From the NCBI GenBank assembly GCA_017794925.1, contig CP051238.1:1729137-1793136 (forward strand): a stretch of 64,000 nucleotides of DNA, in the 5' to 3' direction. Below the pieces are notes generated by a model that was not told where the DNA came from, ran no database searches, and worked only from the letters and a program-made list of their open reading frames with translations. Both the position numbers and the translations under genes were made by a program. This DNA comes from Aestuariibacter sp. Its GTDB lineage: Bacteria; Pseudomonadota; Gammaproteobacteria; Enterobacterales; Alteromonadaceae. How positions within the stretch are numbered: the first letter of the stretch is position 1; every line of letters starts with the position of its first letter. Of this stretch, positions 52,702-61,490 are shown piece after piece.

Positions 52702-55700
52702 ATGTGGCTTTCTGATGTATCGGTAAAGCGACCGGTCTTTGCCTCGGTCGTTAATCTGCTGCTTATTATTTTCGGTGTCGTATCTTTTTCGATGCTTTCT
52801 CTGCGTGAATATCCGGATATTGATCCGCCTATTGTCAGCATTAGCACTAACTATCCCGGCGCCTCTGCGAACATTGTTGAGACACGCATTACTCAATTGC
52901 TGGAAGACCGTATCAGCGGTATCGAAGGGATTAAAAATATCACCTCAACCAGCCGTAATGGACGCTCCGATATTACGATTGAATTTGAGTTGTCACGGGA
53001 TATCGATGCAGCCTCTAATGATGTGCGTGAGCGTGTCAGCCGGGCGTTAAATAACCTGCCTGATCAGGCTGATCCACCGGAAGTATCCAAGTCCAATTCA
53101 GACGAACAGCCGGTAATGTGGTTTAACCTTCGCAGCACCAATTTAAATACCATGGAGCTGACCGATTACGCCGAGCGCTATCTGGTTGACCGTTTGTCCA
53201 TTGTTAATGGCGTTGCGCGCGTTCGAATCGGGGGCGGGCGAACGTATGCCATGAAGGTGTGGTTAGACCGAACCTCCATGGCTGCTCGGGGAGTCACGGT
53301 TGCCGACGTGGAATCGGTTATTCGGTCCGAGAACGTTGAATTACCGGCAGGGCAGGTAGAGTCATTCAACCGGGACTTTGAAGTACGTGTTGCTCGCAGC
53401 TTTTTAACTCCGGATGACTTTGCAGCGCTCACGGTTGCCATTGGCGATGACGGTTACCTTGTGCGATTAGGGGATGTCGCCAAAGTGGAACTGGCCGCCG
53501 TGGATGATGAAACTGAATTCAGAGGCGACGGTGTGAATATGATTGGGCTTGGGATAATTAAACAATCCAAAGCCAATACGCTGGATGTTGCCCGCGCGGC
53601 CAGAGAACAAATTGCCCGAATTGAACAATCTCTGCCAGACAATATTTTTATTGTGCCCAGCTATGACTCCTCTGTGTTTATCGAGCAATCTATATCAGAG
53701 GTATATAACACGCTGGGTATCGCCATGTTACTGGTTATCGTGGTGATTTACCTGTTTCTCGGGAATGTGAGTGCAACGTTGATACCTGCGGTAACCGTGC
53801 CTGTCTCACTGATAGCTGCGTTTATTGTTATGTTGGCACTCGGGTTTTCTATAAACCTGCTGACCTTATTGGCCATGGTGCTGGCTATCGGTCTGGTGGT
53901 CGATGACGCCATTGTGGTACTGGAGAACATTCACCGTCGGATTGAAATGGGGGAGGCGCCATTACTAGCGGCTTACCGTGGTACCCGTGAAGTTGGTTTT
54001 GCGGTTATTGCGACTACCCTGGTATTGATTTCAGTGTTTGTCCCGCTGGTGTTTCTGGAAGGAAACGTTGGGCGACTGTTTACCGAATTTGCGCTCGCTA
54101 TTGCAGCTGCGGTTGCGTTTTCCAGCGTGACTGCCCTGACACTGTCTCCGATGTTAGGCTCGATTCTATTGAAGAAGAGTGAACGCTCCGGGTTCGGTAA
54201 CTGGCTGGATAGTCGCTTTAAGAAATTGGAGTCGGGTTATCATGGGAGCCTGGGGAAAACCATTCATCAGCCCTTCATGATGGTGCTGCTTCTGGCGTTT
54301 GCGGTTGTGGCTATTTATCAGCTTCACGAACGTATTCCGAATGAGTTTACGCCGAAAGAGGATCGCAGTAATTTCTTTATTATCATGCAGTCTCAGGAAG
54401 GCGCGAGCTTTGAAAGCAACTCGCGAAGCCTGAAACAGATTGAAGATATCGTAATGTCTTACCGTGAAGCCGGCGAGTTGGACCGCGTGCTAGTGCGCGC
54501 ACCCGGGTGGGGTGGGCGTGCAGGTATTGTGATTGTGGGGGTTGTACCTTGGGATCAGCGCGATCGCAGTTCGTTTGAGATCATGGATGAGATCAGTGCA
54601 AAGTTAAATGTCATCCCTGATGTGCGCGCTTTTGCCATCATGCGATCCGGCCTGGGGGGCGGTGGCTTTAACCGGCCAGTTCAGTTTGTACTGCAAGGCG
54701 ATACCTATGAAAATCTGGCAGAGTGGCGAGATATCCTGATCGAAAAGGCGTCGGAAAATCCCAACTTGTTGCGATTGGATTCTGATTATAAATCGACATC
54801 GCCGCAGCTACTTATCGAGATTGATCGGGACCGTGCCGCGGACTTGGGTGTGTCAATTAGTGACGTTGGTCGCACGCTCGAAACCATGCTGGGACAGCGC
54901 AGGGTGTCTACCTTCCTGGATCGCGGAGAAGAATATGATGTGATTCTTGAAGGTGAGGAATCAGCGTTCCGCAGCCCGAACAGTATCGAGAATTTATATG
55001 TTCGTTCTGGGTACACAGGGAAACTGATCCCACTGGATAACTTATTGAGTTTTACTGAATCAGCGACGTCTGCGCAGCTCAATCGCTATAATCGCATGCG
55101 CTCGGTAACCATCTCTGCCAACCTGGCCAACGACTACTCGCTCGGTGAAGCACTGGACTATCTAAACAATATTGTGAAAACAGAATTGCCTGATTCAGTG
55201 TCGATTGACTACAAAGGCGAGTCACAGCTTTATCAGGAGTCAGGTAACTCGTTTATATTTGTGTTCTTGCTGGCCTTGTCTATTACCTATCTGATTCTGG
55301 CCGCTCAGTTCGAGAGCTGGGTGCATCCGTTGGTGATCATGATGACGGTACCGTTGGCATTACTGGGTGCATTCATCGGTATGTTCTTCGCTGATATGAC
55401 CCTGAATATCTACAGCCAGATAGGCCTTGTTATGCTCATTGGACTGGCTGCCAAAAACGGCATTCTGATTGTGGAATTTGCTAACCAGTTGCGGGATGCC
55501 GGAGAAGAGTTTGAAGACGCGCTGCGAAAGGCATCTGCAATGCGCTTACGCCCTATCGTTATGACCGGTTTTACCACGGTGTTCAGTAGTATTCCTTTAG
55601 TGTTGGCATCGGGCCCTGGTGCTGAAAGTCGAATGGCCATTGGTATGGTAATTTTCGCCGGTGTGCTGGTGTCTGCATTCCTGACGCTATACATCGTACC

Positions 55701-55803
55701 TACCGCTTACTACTGGATGGCGAGACATACTGGTTCGCCGCTTAAGCGTACACACGAACTCGAGAAGCTGGATGCTGAAACGCCTTACGTAAAGGGGGAG
55801 TGA
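52702..55803 (+). CDS. RND family multidrug efflux permease (HAE1/AcrB-like)
   Basis: 1033 residues, AcrB size. Starts MWLSDVSVKRPVFASVVNLLL, the usual first helix; twelve TM helices in two repeats with large periplasmic loops between 1-2 and 7-8. TM4 carries the proton-relay acid pair in GLVVDDAIVVLENI, and TM10/11 region contains GLAAKNGILIVEFANQL. Proton-driven drug exporter working with the adaptor encoded just upstream. Substrates cannot be predicted; no regulator gene is adjacent. Confidence 0.95.
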   Translation: MWLSDVSVKRPVFASVVNLLLIIFGVVSFSMLSLREYPDIDPPIVSISTNYPGASANIVETRITQLLEDRISGIEGIKNITSTSRNGRSDITIEFELSRDIDAASNDVRERVSRALNNLPDQADPPEVSKSNSDEQPVMWFNLRSTNLNTMELTDYAERYLVDRLSIVNGVARVRIGGGRTYAMKVWLDRTSMAARGVTVADVESVIRSENVELPAGQVESFNRDFEVRVARSFLTPDDFAALTVAIGDDGYLVRLGDVAKVELAAVDDETEFRGDGVNMIGLGIIKQSKANTLDVARAAREQIARIEQSLPDNIFIVPSYDSSVFIEQSISEVYNTLGIAMLLVIVVIYLFLGNVSATLIPAVTVPVSLIAAFIVMLALGFSINLLTLLAMVLAIGLVVDDAIVVLENIHRRIEMGEAPLLAAYRGTREVGFAVIATTLVLISVFVPLVFLEGNVGRLFTEFALAIAAAVAFSSVTALTLSPMLGSILLKKSERSGFGNWLDSRFKKLESGYHGSLGKTIHQPFMMVLLLAFAVVAIYQLHERIPNEFTPKEDRSNFFIIMQSQEGASFESNSRSLKQIEDIVMSYREAGELDRVLVRAPGWGGRAGIVIVGVVPWDQRDRSSFEIMDEISAKLNVIPDVRAFAIMRSGLGGGGFNRPVQFVLQGDTYENLAEWRDILIEKASENPNLLRLDSDYKSTSPQLLIEIDRDRAADLGVSISDVGRTLETMLGQRRVSTFLDRGEEYDVILEGEESAFRSPNSIENLYVRSGYTGKLIPLDNLLSFTESATSAQLNRYNRMRSVTISANLANDYSLGEALDYLNNIVKTELPDSVSIDYKGESQLYQESGNSFIFVFLLALSITYLILAAQFESWVHPLVIMMTVPLALLGAFIGMFFADMTLNIYSQIGLVMLIGLAAKNGILIVEFANQLRDAGEEFEDALRKASAMRLRPIVMTGFTTVFSSIPLVLASGPGAESRMAIGMVIFAGVLVSAFLTLYIVPTAYYWMARHTGSPLKRTHELEKLDAETPYVKGE

Positions 55804-55819
55804 TTACGCCGGTTGAATT

Positions 55820-55843
55820 GCTAATGGGTTTAGGCCCATTAGC
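55820..55843 (+). terminator. Probable terminator after the RND operon
   Basis: GCTAATGGG (55820-55828) pairs with CCCATTAGC (55835-55843) across loop TTTAGG. The T-rich stretch (TTCTTTTG) starts some 9 bases later, so termination strength is uncertain. Confidence 0.55.
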
Positions 55844-55861
55844 AATAGGGTTCTTTTGTTT

Positions 55862-57424
55862 TTACATTAACCAATCGGATAAAAACGTACACACCACGAC
55901 AAGCAAAGTACACCAGACAAACAAGGTGGTAACTAACGAGGGGGTAATGCCGGAATAAGCGCGTTGCGGCGTTGCCTTGTTGCTGCTGGGGATGAGCTTA
56001 TTGGCTATGTGTGCAGACAGCACGGCCACCACAAACCCTATAAAATTCCACCAAAACCAAAACAATGGATTGTCGCTAAGCCATAAAAAGGTGTTACTAA
56101 ATACGCCCAACAATAAACCTATGTTAGCTGCTTTGGCGGTAATGCGTTTACTGTGGATACCGAGTAAAAATGTTGCCAGGACCGGGCCATAAAACACCGA
56201 ACCGATCTTGTTAATTGCTTCAATGATAGTCGGGGCGATATCACCCGCGAAGAATGATAACACGAGTGTGACTAACCCCCAGCCAACACCGGCTCGCTTG
56301 GCAACACGCATGTACTGCTCATCGTTCAGCTCATGACCTTTTACTCTGCAGAGATCTTCAGTGGTTACTGCTGCCAGACTGTTTATGGCTGAACTTAGCG
56401 AAGACATGGCGGCTGCCATAATGGCGACGACCAATAACCCAATCAATCCACTTGGCAGATAATTCACAATGAATACCGGCATCATCCAGTCGGGTTTGTT
56501 GTCGGGGATTTGGGCCTGTAATTCCGGTGTTTGCATAACCAGTGTGCCTATAACCAGACCAGCACAACAATAAATTAAGGTAATGGGAAAGCGGCTCACG
56601 GCGACCGTGTACATGACTTTACGCAAATCACTGACGTTGTGGGCAGAGAGTGAACGCTGGGCCTCTGACTGGTCGCAACCATAATAAGAAGCATACAGTA
56701 CCACGCCGCCAAATAGCATGGGCAGTAAACCGAAATCGTTGCCCTGTAAACCTAAGGAGTCCAGGTTGATGGCGTTCAGCCGGTTGGTATCCATTGCCGC
56801 GAGTGTCGCGTCTATTCCCCCCATCGCGCCAAGGGCAACGACTAAGCATATAATGGCACCGGCCAGAATCAGTACCATCTGCACAGCATCACCAAACACT
56901 ACGGCTTTCATGCCACCCACAGCTGAATAAATGAGGGTAATGACACCAATGAGGACAATACTTTGCCACTGGGCCATTCCCATGGTGCCCTGTAGGATGA
57001 GTGAGATCGCATAGATCATAATCGCCGTTGCAAAAGAGCGGCTTAACTGAAAGACAAAGCTGATAAGCAGACGGGTAGAGCGCTCAAACCGGCGTTCAAG
57101 AAAGTCGTAAACACTGACAACACCGCTTTGATGAAGGGTGGGTAACAAACGCCACATCATCAATAATACCGCCAATGGTAACGCCAGCTCGTAGGATAGC
57201 CAGATTAATCCACCGCCTTCACGTAAACCAACAAAAGCCGGCGCTGAAATGAAGCTAATCGCAGAAAGCTGGGTGGCCATGACAGACAAAGCCAGTGCCG
57301 GCCAGGGGATGGTGCGGCCTCCCAGGAAGTAGTCTTTGCTGGTAGGTTGATGGCGAAAGCTTACGCCCATTGCCAGTAAGCCAATGAGGTATAGCGCAAT
57401 AATGCTGTAGTCTATCCAAGTCAC
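55862..57424 (-). CDS. Sodium:solute symporter (SSS family)
   Basis: 520 residues, about 13 membrane helices. SSS signatures: DYFLGGRTIPWPALALSVMATQLSAISFISAPAF near the start, YSAVGGMKAVVFGDAVQMVLI, and LLVVAIMAAAMSSLSSAINSLAAV (sodium-site Ser pair). This is the sodium-coupled SGLT-like type; substrates may be sugars, sialic acid or amino acids. Stand-alone gene; the upstream gap has an inverted repeat ACCAGCC/GGCTGGT (57474-57480/57497-57503) that could be an operator. Confidence 0.92.
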   Translation of the reverse strand: MTWIDYSIIALYLIGLLAMGVSFRHQPTSKDYFLGGRTIPWPALALSVMATQLSAISFISAPAFVGLREGGGLIWLSYELALPLAVLLMMWRLLPTLHQSGVVSVYDFLERRFERSTRLLISFVFQLSRSFATAIMIYAISLILQGTMGMAQWQSIVLIGVITLIYSAVGGMKAVVFGDAVQMVLILAGAIICLVVALGAMGGIDATLAAMDTNRLNAINLDSLGLQGNDFGLLPMLFGGVVLYASYYGCDQSEAQRSLSAHNVSDLRKVMYTVAVSRFPITLIYCCAGLVIGTLVMQTPELQAQIPDNKPDWMMPVFIVNYLPSGLIGLLVVAIMAAAMSSLSSAINSLAAVTTEDLCRVKGHELNDEQYMRVAKRAGVGWGLVTLVLSFFAGDIAPTIIEAINKIGSVFYGPVLATFLLGIHSKRITAKAANIGLLLGVFSNTFLWLSDNPLFWFWWNFIGFVVAVLSAHIANKLIPSSNKATPQRAYSGITPSLVTTLFVWCTLLVVVCTFLSDWLM

Positions 57425-57582
57425 GATGTGTTTCCTTTCTTTCTGACCAGTATGCTTATTTGCTGTTTAAATTACCAGCCGCGAGTTGGTCGAAGAGGCT
57501 GGTGGTTTGGTCTTAGTAATACTTGCCTGAACATTACGCGCCTGTTTAGATAGGATTAGACTAATGAGCAAGGTGACTTCTA

Positions 57583-58134
57583 ATGGGTAGACTGGTAAGT
57601 CTGATAGGTGTGATGGTTTTTTGCCTGGCTGGCTGTAGTAACAGCGATTGGCGAACGGCCAGTCGTGAGCCCGCAGGCATTGCACCTTCGCCTGATAAAG
57701 TGGCTGATGCCGTCATTGAAGTCTATGCGGCTGATGCATTCAGCTGGCGAGGCTGGTTTGCGGTGCATACCTGGATTGCGGTAAAACCAGAGAAGGCGCA
57801 GGAGTATACCGTGTATGAGGTGGTGGGCTGGCGAGTAAGGCAAGGACACCCGGCCCTGCGAACCTATTCAACCAAAACACCTGACCGTTACTGGTATGGA
57901 GCTCGACCTGAAAAAGTACTTTCTATTCAGGGAGAAAAAGCGACTGCGCTCATTCCCAAAGTTACTCAAGCTGTCGCAAACTACCCATGGGCGAATGAAT
58001 ATCAGGTGTTCCCCGGCCCCAACAGCAACACCTTTCCCGCCTGGGTAGGGTTACAGGTTCCAGAGTTAGAACTTGCGTTGCCGTTCAGTGCGATTGGTTC
58101 GGGCTATGCAAATAATGAAGAGGCGTCAGATTAA
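57583..58134 (+). CDS. DUF3750 domain lipoprotein
   Basis: 183 residues; lipoprotein signal MGRLVSLIGVMVFCLAGCS (lipobox LAGC). Body: VIEVYAADAFSWRGWFAVHTWIAVKP, YEVVGWRVRQGHPALR, YPWANEYQVFPGPNSNTFPAWVG, as in DUF3750. The NTFPAW stretch and conserved His suggest a papain-like/NlpC-related fold, unproven. AAGGTGA precedes the ATG. Its stop overlaps the MFS start by one base (TAATG). Confidence 0.82.
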   Translation: MGRLVSLIGVMVFCLAGCSNSDWRTASREPAGIAPSPDKVADAVIEVYAADAFSWRGWFAVHTWIAVKPEKAQEYTVYEVVGWRVRQGHPALRTYSTKTPDRYWYGARPEKVLSIQGEKATALIPKVTQAVANYPWANEYQVFPGPNSNTFPAWVGLQVPELELALPFSAIGSGYANNEEASD

Positions 58135-59390
58135 TGAGCCTACTGCATCAAGGACGACTCACCCTCATTGCGTTTCTTAGCTATATGGTCATGTCTGGCT
58201 TGCTTACTCAGGCGGGCGTCATTCTGAATGCCGTTGCTGAGCAGTTACTATTGGCTCCGGCTGTCGCAGTGAGTATCTTTTCCTGGCTCACCGGTGGTGT
58301 CTTAGTCGGCACTTGTATTTCTATGTATTTATACACCCGCTTTGCAATCAAGTGGTTGTTAGTGCTTACTTACTCTTTATTGCTATTGCTGTTAGTGTCC
58401 CTGAGTGTTGTTATGCCGCAACACTACGCGGCAGTCGCGGCCATTTTCTGGTTGTTAGGCGTGGCCTGCGGATGTGGTTTGTCTGGTGGGGCCGTCATTA
58501 TTTCGAAGATCTATCAGGCACAAAGGCGTGCCTCAGCGTTTATTGCAACGGACTGTGCGTTTAGTGCTGCGGGTTACATCTTCCCCACACTTGCTGGTTG
58601 GTTACTGGCACAGCAGTTCCCGTGGCAGTACAGTTATCTGGCTGTAGGGACTGCGGCTTTGTTAATTATATTCTTCGCATTACTTGGACAGTGTCCCGAC
58701 GCACATCGGCCCGGTGGTAACCCAAATACAAACGGACAGGAGTCTGCTGGGAGGGAATCATCTGAGCCGTATTCAGCGTGGCAGGAGTTTCGTTCGTTAA
58801 TTAACATTCGTGTTGTTTGTATGGCTATCGCGGTATGCTTGTATTTAGTGGCACAAACCAGTTTCCTGACCTGGGCGCCAAGTTATTTGTCATCGGCCTT
58901 TTCACTGTCACCGGATCTGGCGGGAAAGGTGGTTGGTAACTACTGGGGGGCGTCGATTTTTGGTCTTCTATTGTCTGTGGTCCTGGTGAATATTGTGCCG
59001 ACCAGAACCTTGCTGCTGACAGCCAGTATGCTGGCGGTTGGCTTAACGATGGCGATGGTTATCAGTGGAACGCCAGATACATTTATAACGCTGGGCTTTG
59101 CTTTTGGCTTTTTAACAACCTGCATCTATAAGGTTGCTATTTCGTTAGGGACACAACAAGTATCCAATTCTCCGCCAATGCTGGTAACGTTGATGCTATT
59201 TAGCGGGAGCGTGGGGAGTACTGCCGCGCCTGCTGTATCAGGATTGGTCGTATCGCTTAGCAACGAGCAGGGCGCATTGTGGTTATCAGTGTGTTGTTAT
59301 GTTTGCATGGCGTTGTTGTTTGTTCTGACTGTCGTCAGCGAGAACAAAAAAGGCCAGTCATCTGACTGGCCTTTGCAACATACTACTTAA
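58134..59390 (+). CDS. MFS transporter, TsgA-like
   Basis: 418 residues, 12 membrane helices. TsgA-like features: LIAFLSYMVMSGLLTQAGVIL, WLTGGVLVG, FIATDCAFSAAGYIFP, LGFAFGFLTTCIYKVAISLG. TsgA in enterics is a putative transporter linked to osmotic/selenite response; substrate unknown. Start is fused to the DUF3750 stop. The final 14 codons overlap the rpoD-side terminator hairpin, so the C-terminal tail (SENKKGQSSDWPLQ) is coded by a stem-loop. Confidence 0.75.
   Translation: MSLLHQGRLTLIAFLSYMVMSGLLTQAGVILNAVAEQLLLAPAVAVSIFSWLTGGVLVGTCISMYLYTRFAIKWLLVLTYSLLLLLLVSLSVVMPQHYAAVAAIFWLLGVACGCGLSGGAVIISKIYQAQRRASAFIATDCAFSAAGYIFPTLAGWLLAQQFPWQYSYLAVGTAALLIIFFALLGQCPDAHRPGGNPNTNGQESAGRESSEPYSAWQEFRSLINIRVVCMAIAVCLYLVAQTSFLTWAPSYLSSAFSLSPDLAGKVVGNYWGASIFGLLLSVVLVNIVPTRTLLLTASMLAVGLTMAMVISGTPDTFITLGFAFGFLTTCIYKVAISLGTQQVSNSPPMLVTLMLFSGSVGSTAAPAVSGLVVSLSNEQGALWLSVCCYVCMALLFVLTVVSENKKGQSSDWPLQHTT
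59345..59374 (-). terminator. Intrinsic terminator of the rpoD operon, inside the end of the MFS gene
   Basis: AAAGGCCAGTCA (59349-59360) and TGACTGGCCTTT (59363-59374) are a 12-bp inverted repeat. On the minus strand the stem is followed by TTTTTTG, so it best terminates the rpoD transcript; on the plus strand the T-run is weak. Confidence 0.85.
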
Positions 59391-59407
59391 TATAGTAAAT
59401 ACGTTTC

Positions 59408-61246
59408 TTATTCGTCCAGGAAGCTGCGAAGCTGCTCTGAACGGCTTGGATGACGCAGTTTACGTAAGGCTTTCGCTTCAATCTGACGAATACGCTCACG
59501 GGTAACGTCAAACTGCTTGCCTACTTCTTCCAATGTATGGTCGGTATTCATGTCAATACCGAAGCGCATACGAAGCACCTTCGCCTCACGTGCTGTCAGT
59601 CCTGCCAACACTTCCTGAGTCGCGTCTTTCAGGCTGTTGCCTGTCGCTGAGTCCAGAGGCTGCACAATGGTGCTGTCCTCAATGAAGTCACCCAGATGTG
59701 AATCTTCATCATCACCGATGGGCGTTTCCATCGAGATTGGCTCCTTGGCAATCTTAAGCACCTTACGGATCTTGTCTTCTGGCATCAACATGCGTTCAGA
59801 CAATTCTTCCGGTGTAGGCTCACGACCCATTTCCTGCAACATCTGACGCGAAATACGGTTCAGCTTGTTGATGGTTTCAATCATATGAACCGGGATACGA
59901 ATGGTACGCGCCTGGTCTGCGATTGAACGGGTAATAGCCTGACGAATCCACCAGGTCGCATAAGTCGAGAACTTATAACCACGGCGGTATTCAAACTTAT
60001 CTACCGCTTTCATCAGGCCGATGTTACCTTCCTGAATCAGGTCAAGGAACTGCAGACCGCGGTTGGTATATTTCTTCGCAATCGAAATTACCAAACGCAA
60101 GTTAGCTTCAACCATCTCTTTCTTCGCGCGGCGAGCCTTCGCTTCACCGATAGACATACGGCGGTTGATGTCTTTGATGTCAGAAATAACCAGACCGGTT
60201 TCCTGCTCAACCTGAGAAATCTTGCTAACACTACGCTCGATCTCTTCTTTGTACTGAGCCAGTAACCCAGCGTAAGCCGCGCCGCTGCTCAGCAGTGTTT
60301 CCAACCAGGCAGTGGTGGTTTCGTTACCGGCAAATGCCTTAATAAAGTCTTTCTTAGGCATTTTGGCGTGCATGACGCAGTACTTCATAACCAGACGTTC
60401 CTGGATACGAACACGGTCCATCATTTCACGCATGTTTTTCACTAAGCGGTCAAACTGCTTAGGTACCAGACGGAACTCTTTGAAGATGTCACTCAGTGCA
60501 GTTATTTCTTTACGTGAGGCTTCGTTAGTGCGGCCTTTCTCTTCGATTACCTTACGGGCAATTTTGTATTGCTCGCGTAATTCCGCAAACTTCTCACGCG
60601 CTTGCTCCGGATCGACACCACTATCATCTTCGTCTTCCGAATCATCATCGTCATCTTCATCGTCGTCTTCATCATCCAGTTCTTCCTGAGATAACTCTGA
60701 ACCAACGTGAGTTGCGGTGGGCGCTAAATCTTCTTCGCTGTTAGGGTCAACAAAGCCAGAGATAATGTCGCTTAAACGAATTTCTTCAGCTTCATAAAGG
60801 TCCCACTGATCAAGCAGGTAGGTAATCGCTTCCGGGTATTCAGCAACAGAGCACTGAACCTGGTTGATACCGTCTTCAATCCGTTTGGCGATTTCGATTT
60901 CGCCTTCGCGGGTTAGCAATTCAACCGTACCCATTTCACGCATGTACATGCGCACAGGATCAGTAGTACGACCGATTTCGCTCTCTACCGTGGCCAGCGC
61001 TTGCGCGGCTGCTTCGGCAACTTCTTCGTCGGTGGTGGTTTCCTGCATTAACAACTCGTCGGAATCCGGTGCCGATTCTGATACCTGGATACCCATGTCG
61101 TTAATCATGCGGATGATGTCTTCGATCTGATCCGAATCGACAATGTCCTGTGGCAGGTGGTCATTAACTTCAGAAAAAGTCAGATAACCTTGCTCTTTAC
61201 CTTTCGCAATCAGGAGTTTAATCTGAGACTGCTTGCTTTGCGCCAT
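59408..61246 (-). CDS. rpoD: RNA polymerase sigma-70 factor RpoD
   Basis: 612 residues, close to the 613 of E. coli. Region 1.1 at the start ([26 protein letters not shown]), [20 protein letters not shown] in region 1.2, an acidic non-conserved insert (about 190-215, runs of Asp/Glu), region 2 ([41 protein letters not shown]), region 3 ([13 protein letters not shown]) and region 4 ([29 protein letters not shown]). Principal sigma factor for housekeeping promoters. Last gene of the rpsU-yqeY-dnaG-rpoD operon. Confidence 0.98.
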   Translation of the reverse strand: MAQSKQSQIKLLIAKGKEQGYLTFSEVNDHLPQDIVDSDQIEDIIRMINDMGIQVSESAPDSDELLMQETTTDEEVAEAAAQALATVESEIGRTTDPVRMYMREMGTVELLTREGEIEIAKRIEDGINQVQCSVAEYPEAITYLLDQWDLYEAEEIRLSDIISGFVDPNSEEDLAPTATHVGSELSQEELDDEDDDEDDDDDSEDEDDSGVDPEQAREKFAELREQYKIARKVIEEKGRTNEASRKEITALSDIFKEFRLVPKQFDRLVKNMREMMDRVRIQERLVMKYCVMHAKMPKKDFIKAFAGNETTTAWLETLLSSGAAYAGLLAQYKEEIERSVSKISQVEQETGLVISDIKDINRRMSIGEAKARRAKKEMVEANLRLVISIAKKYTNRGLQFLDLIQEGNIGLMKAVDKFEYRRGYKFSTYATWWIRQAITRSIADQARTIRIPVHMIETINKLNRISRQMLQEMGREPTPEELSERMLMPEDKIRKVLKIAKEPISMETPIGDDEDSHLGDFIEDSTIVQPLDSATGNSLKDATQEVLAGLTAREAKVLRMRFGIDMNTDHTLEEVGKQFDVTRERIRQIEAKALRKLRHPSRSEQLRSFLDE

Positions 61247-61283
61247 ATACCCTACACTTCTTAAATTCTAACCATTGCAATAC

Positions 61284-61311
61284 CCTTTCAAAGTGAGACA
61301 CTTGAAAGGTG
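61284..61311 (-). promoter_or_regulatory. Imperfect hairpin in the rpoD 5' leader
   Basis: CCTTTCAAAGTG and CACTTGAAAGG face each other around 61284-61308, giving an imperfect stem on the rpoD mRNA about 40-60 bases before its start. No T-run follows, so it looks like a leader structure rather than a terminator. Confidence 0.4.
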
Positions 61312-61490
61312 TGATCGTTCGATAAACGTTCAAAACGATACCGATGTACACGTGCTTCAATGTGGTTTTGTCAGTTCAACTGCCGTTTGCGACTGTGGCA
61401 GCGAATTACACAGTATAACAGAAACGTCGTTATTTTGACTACTCTGCTGTTTATTTTTGACTCGTTTATTTTTGTCTTTAGCGTTTGTTG

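Noticed and set aside
60312..60689. Serine-run open frame opposite the acidic part of rpoD
   Set aside because: The serine run is only the complement of the Asp/Glu-rich stretch of sigma-70.
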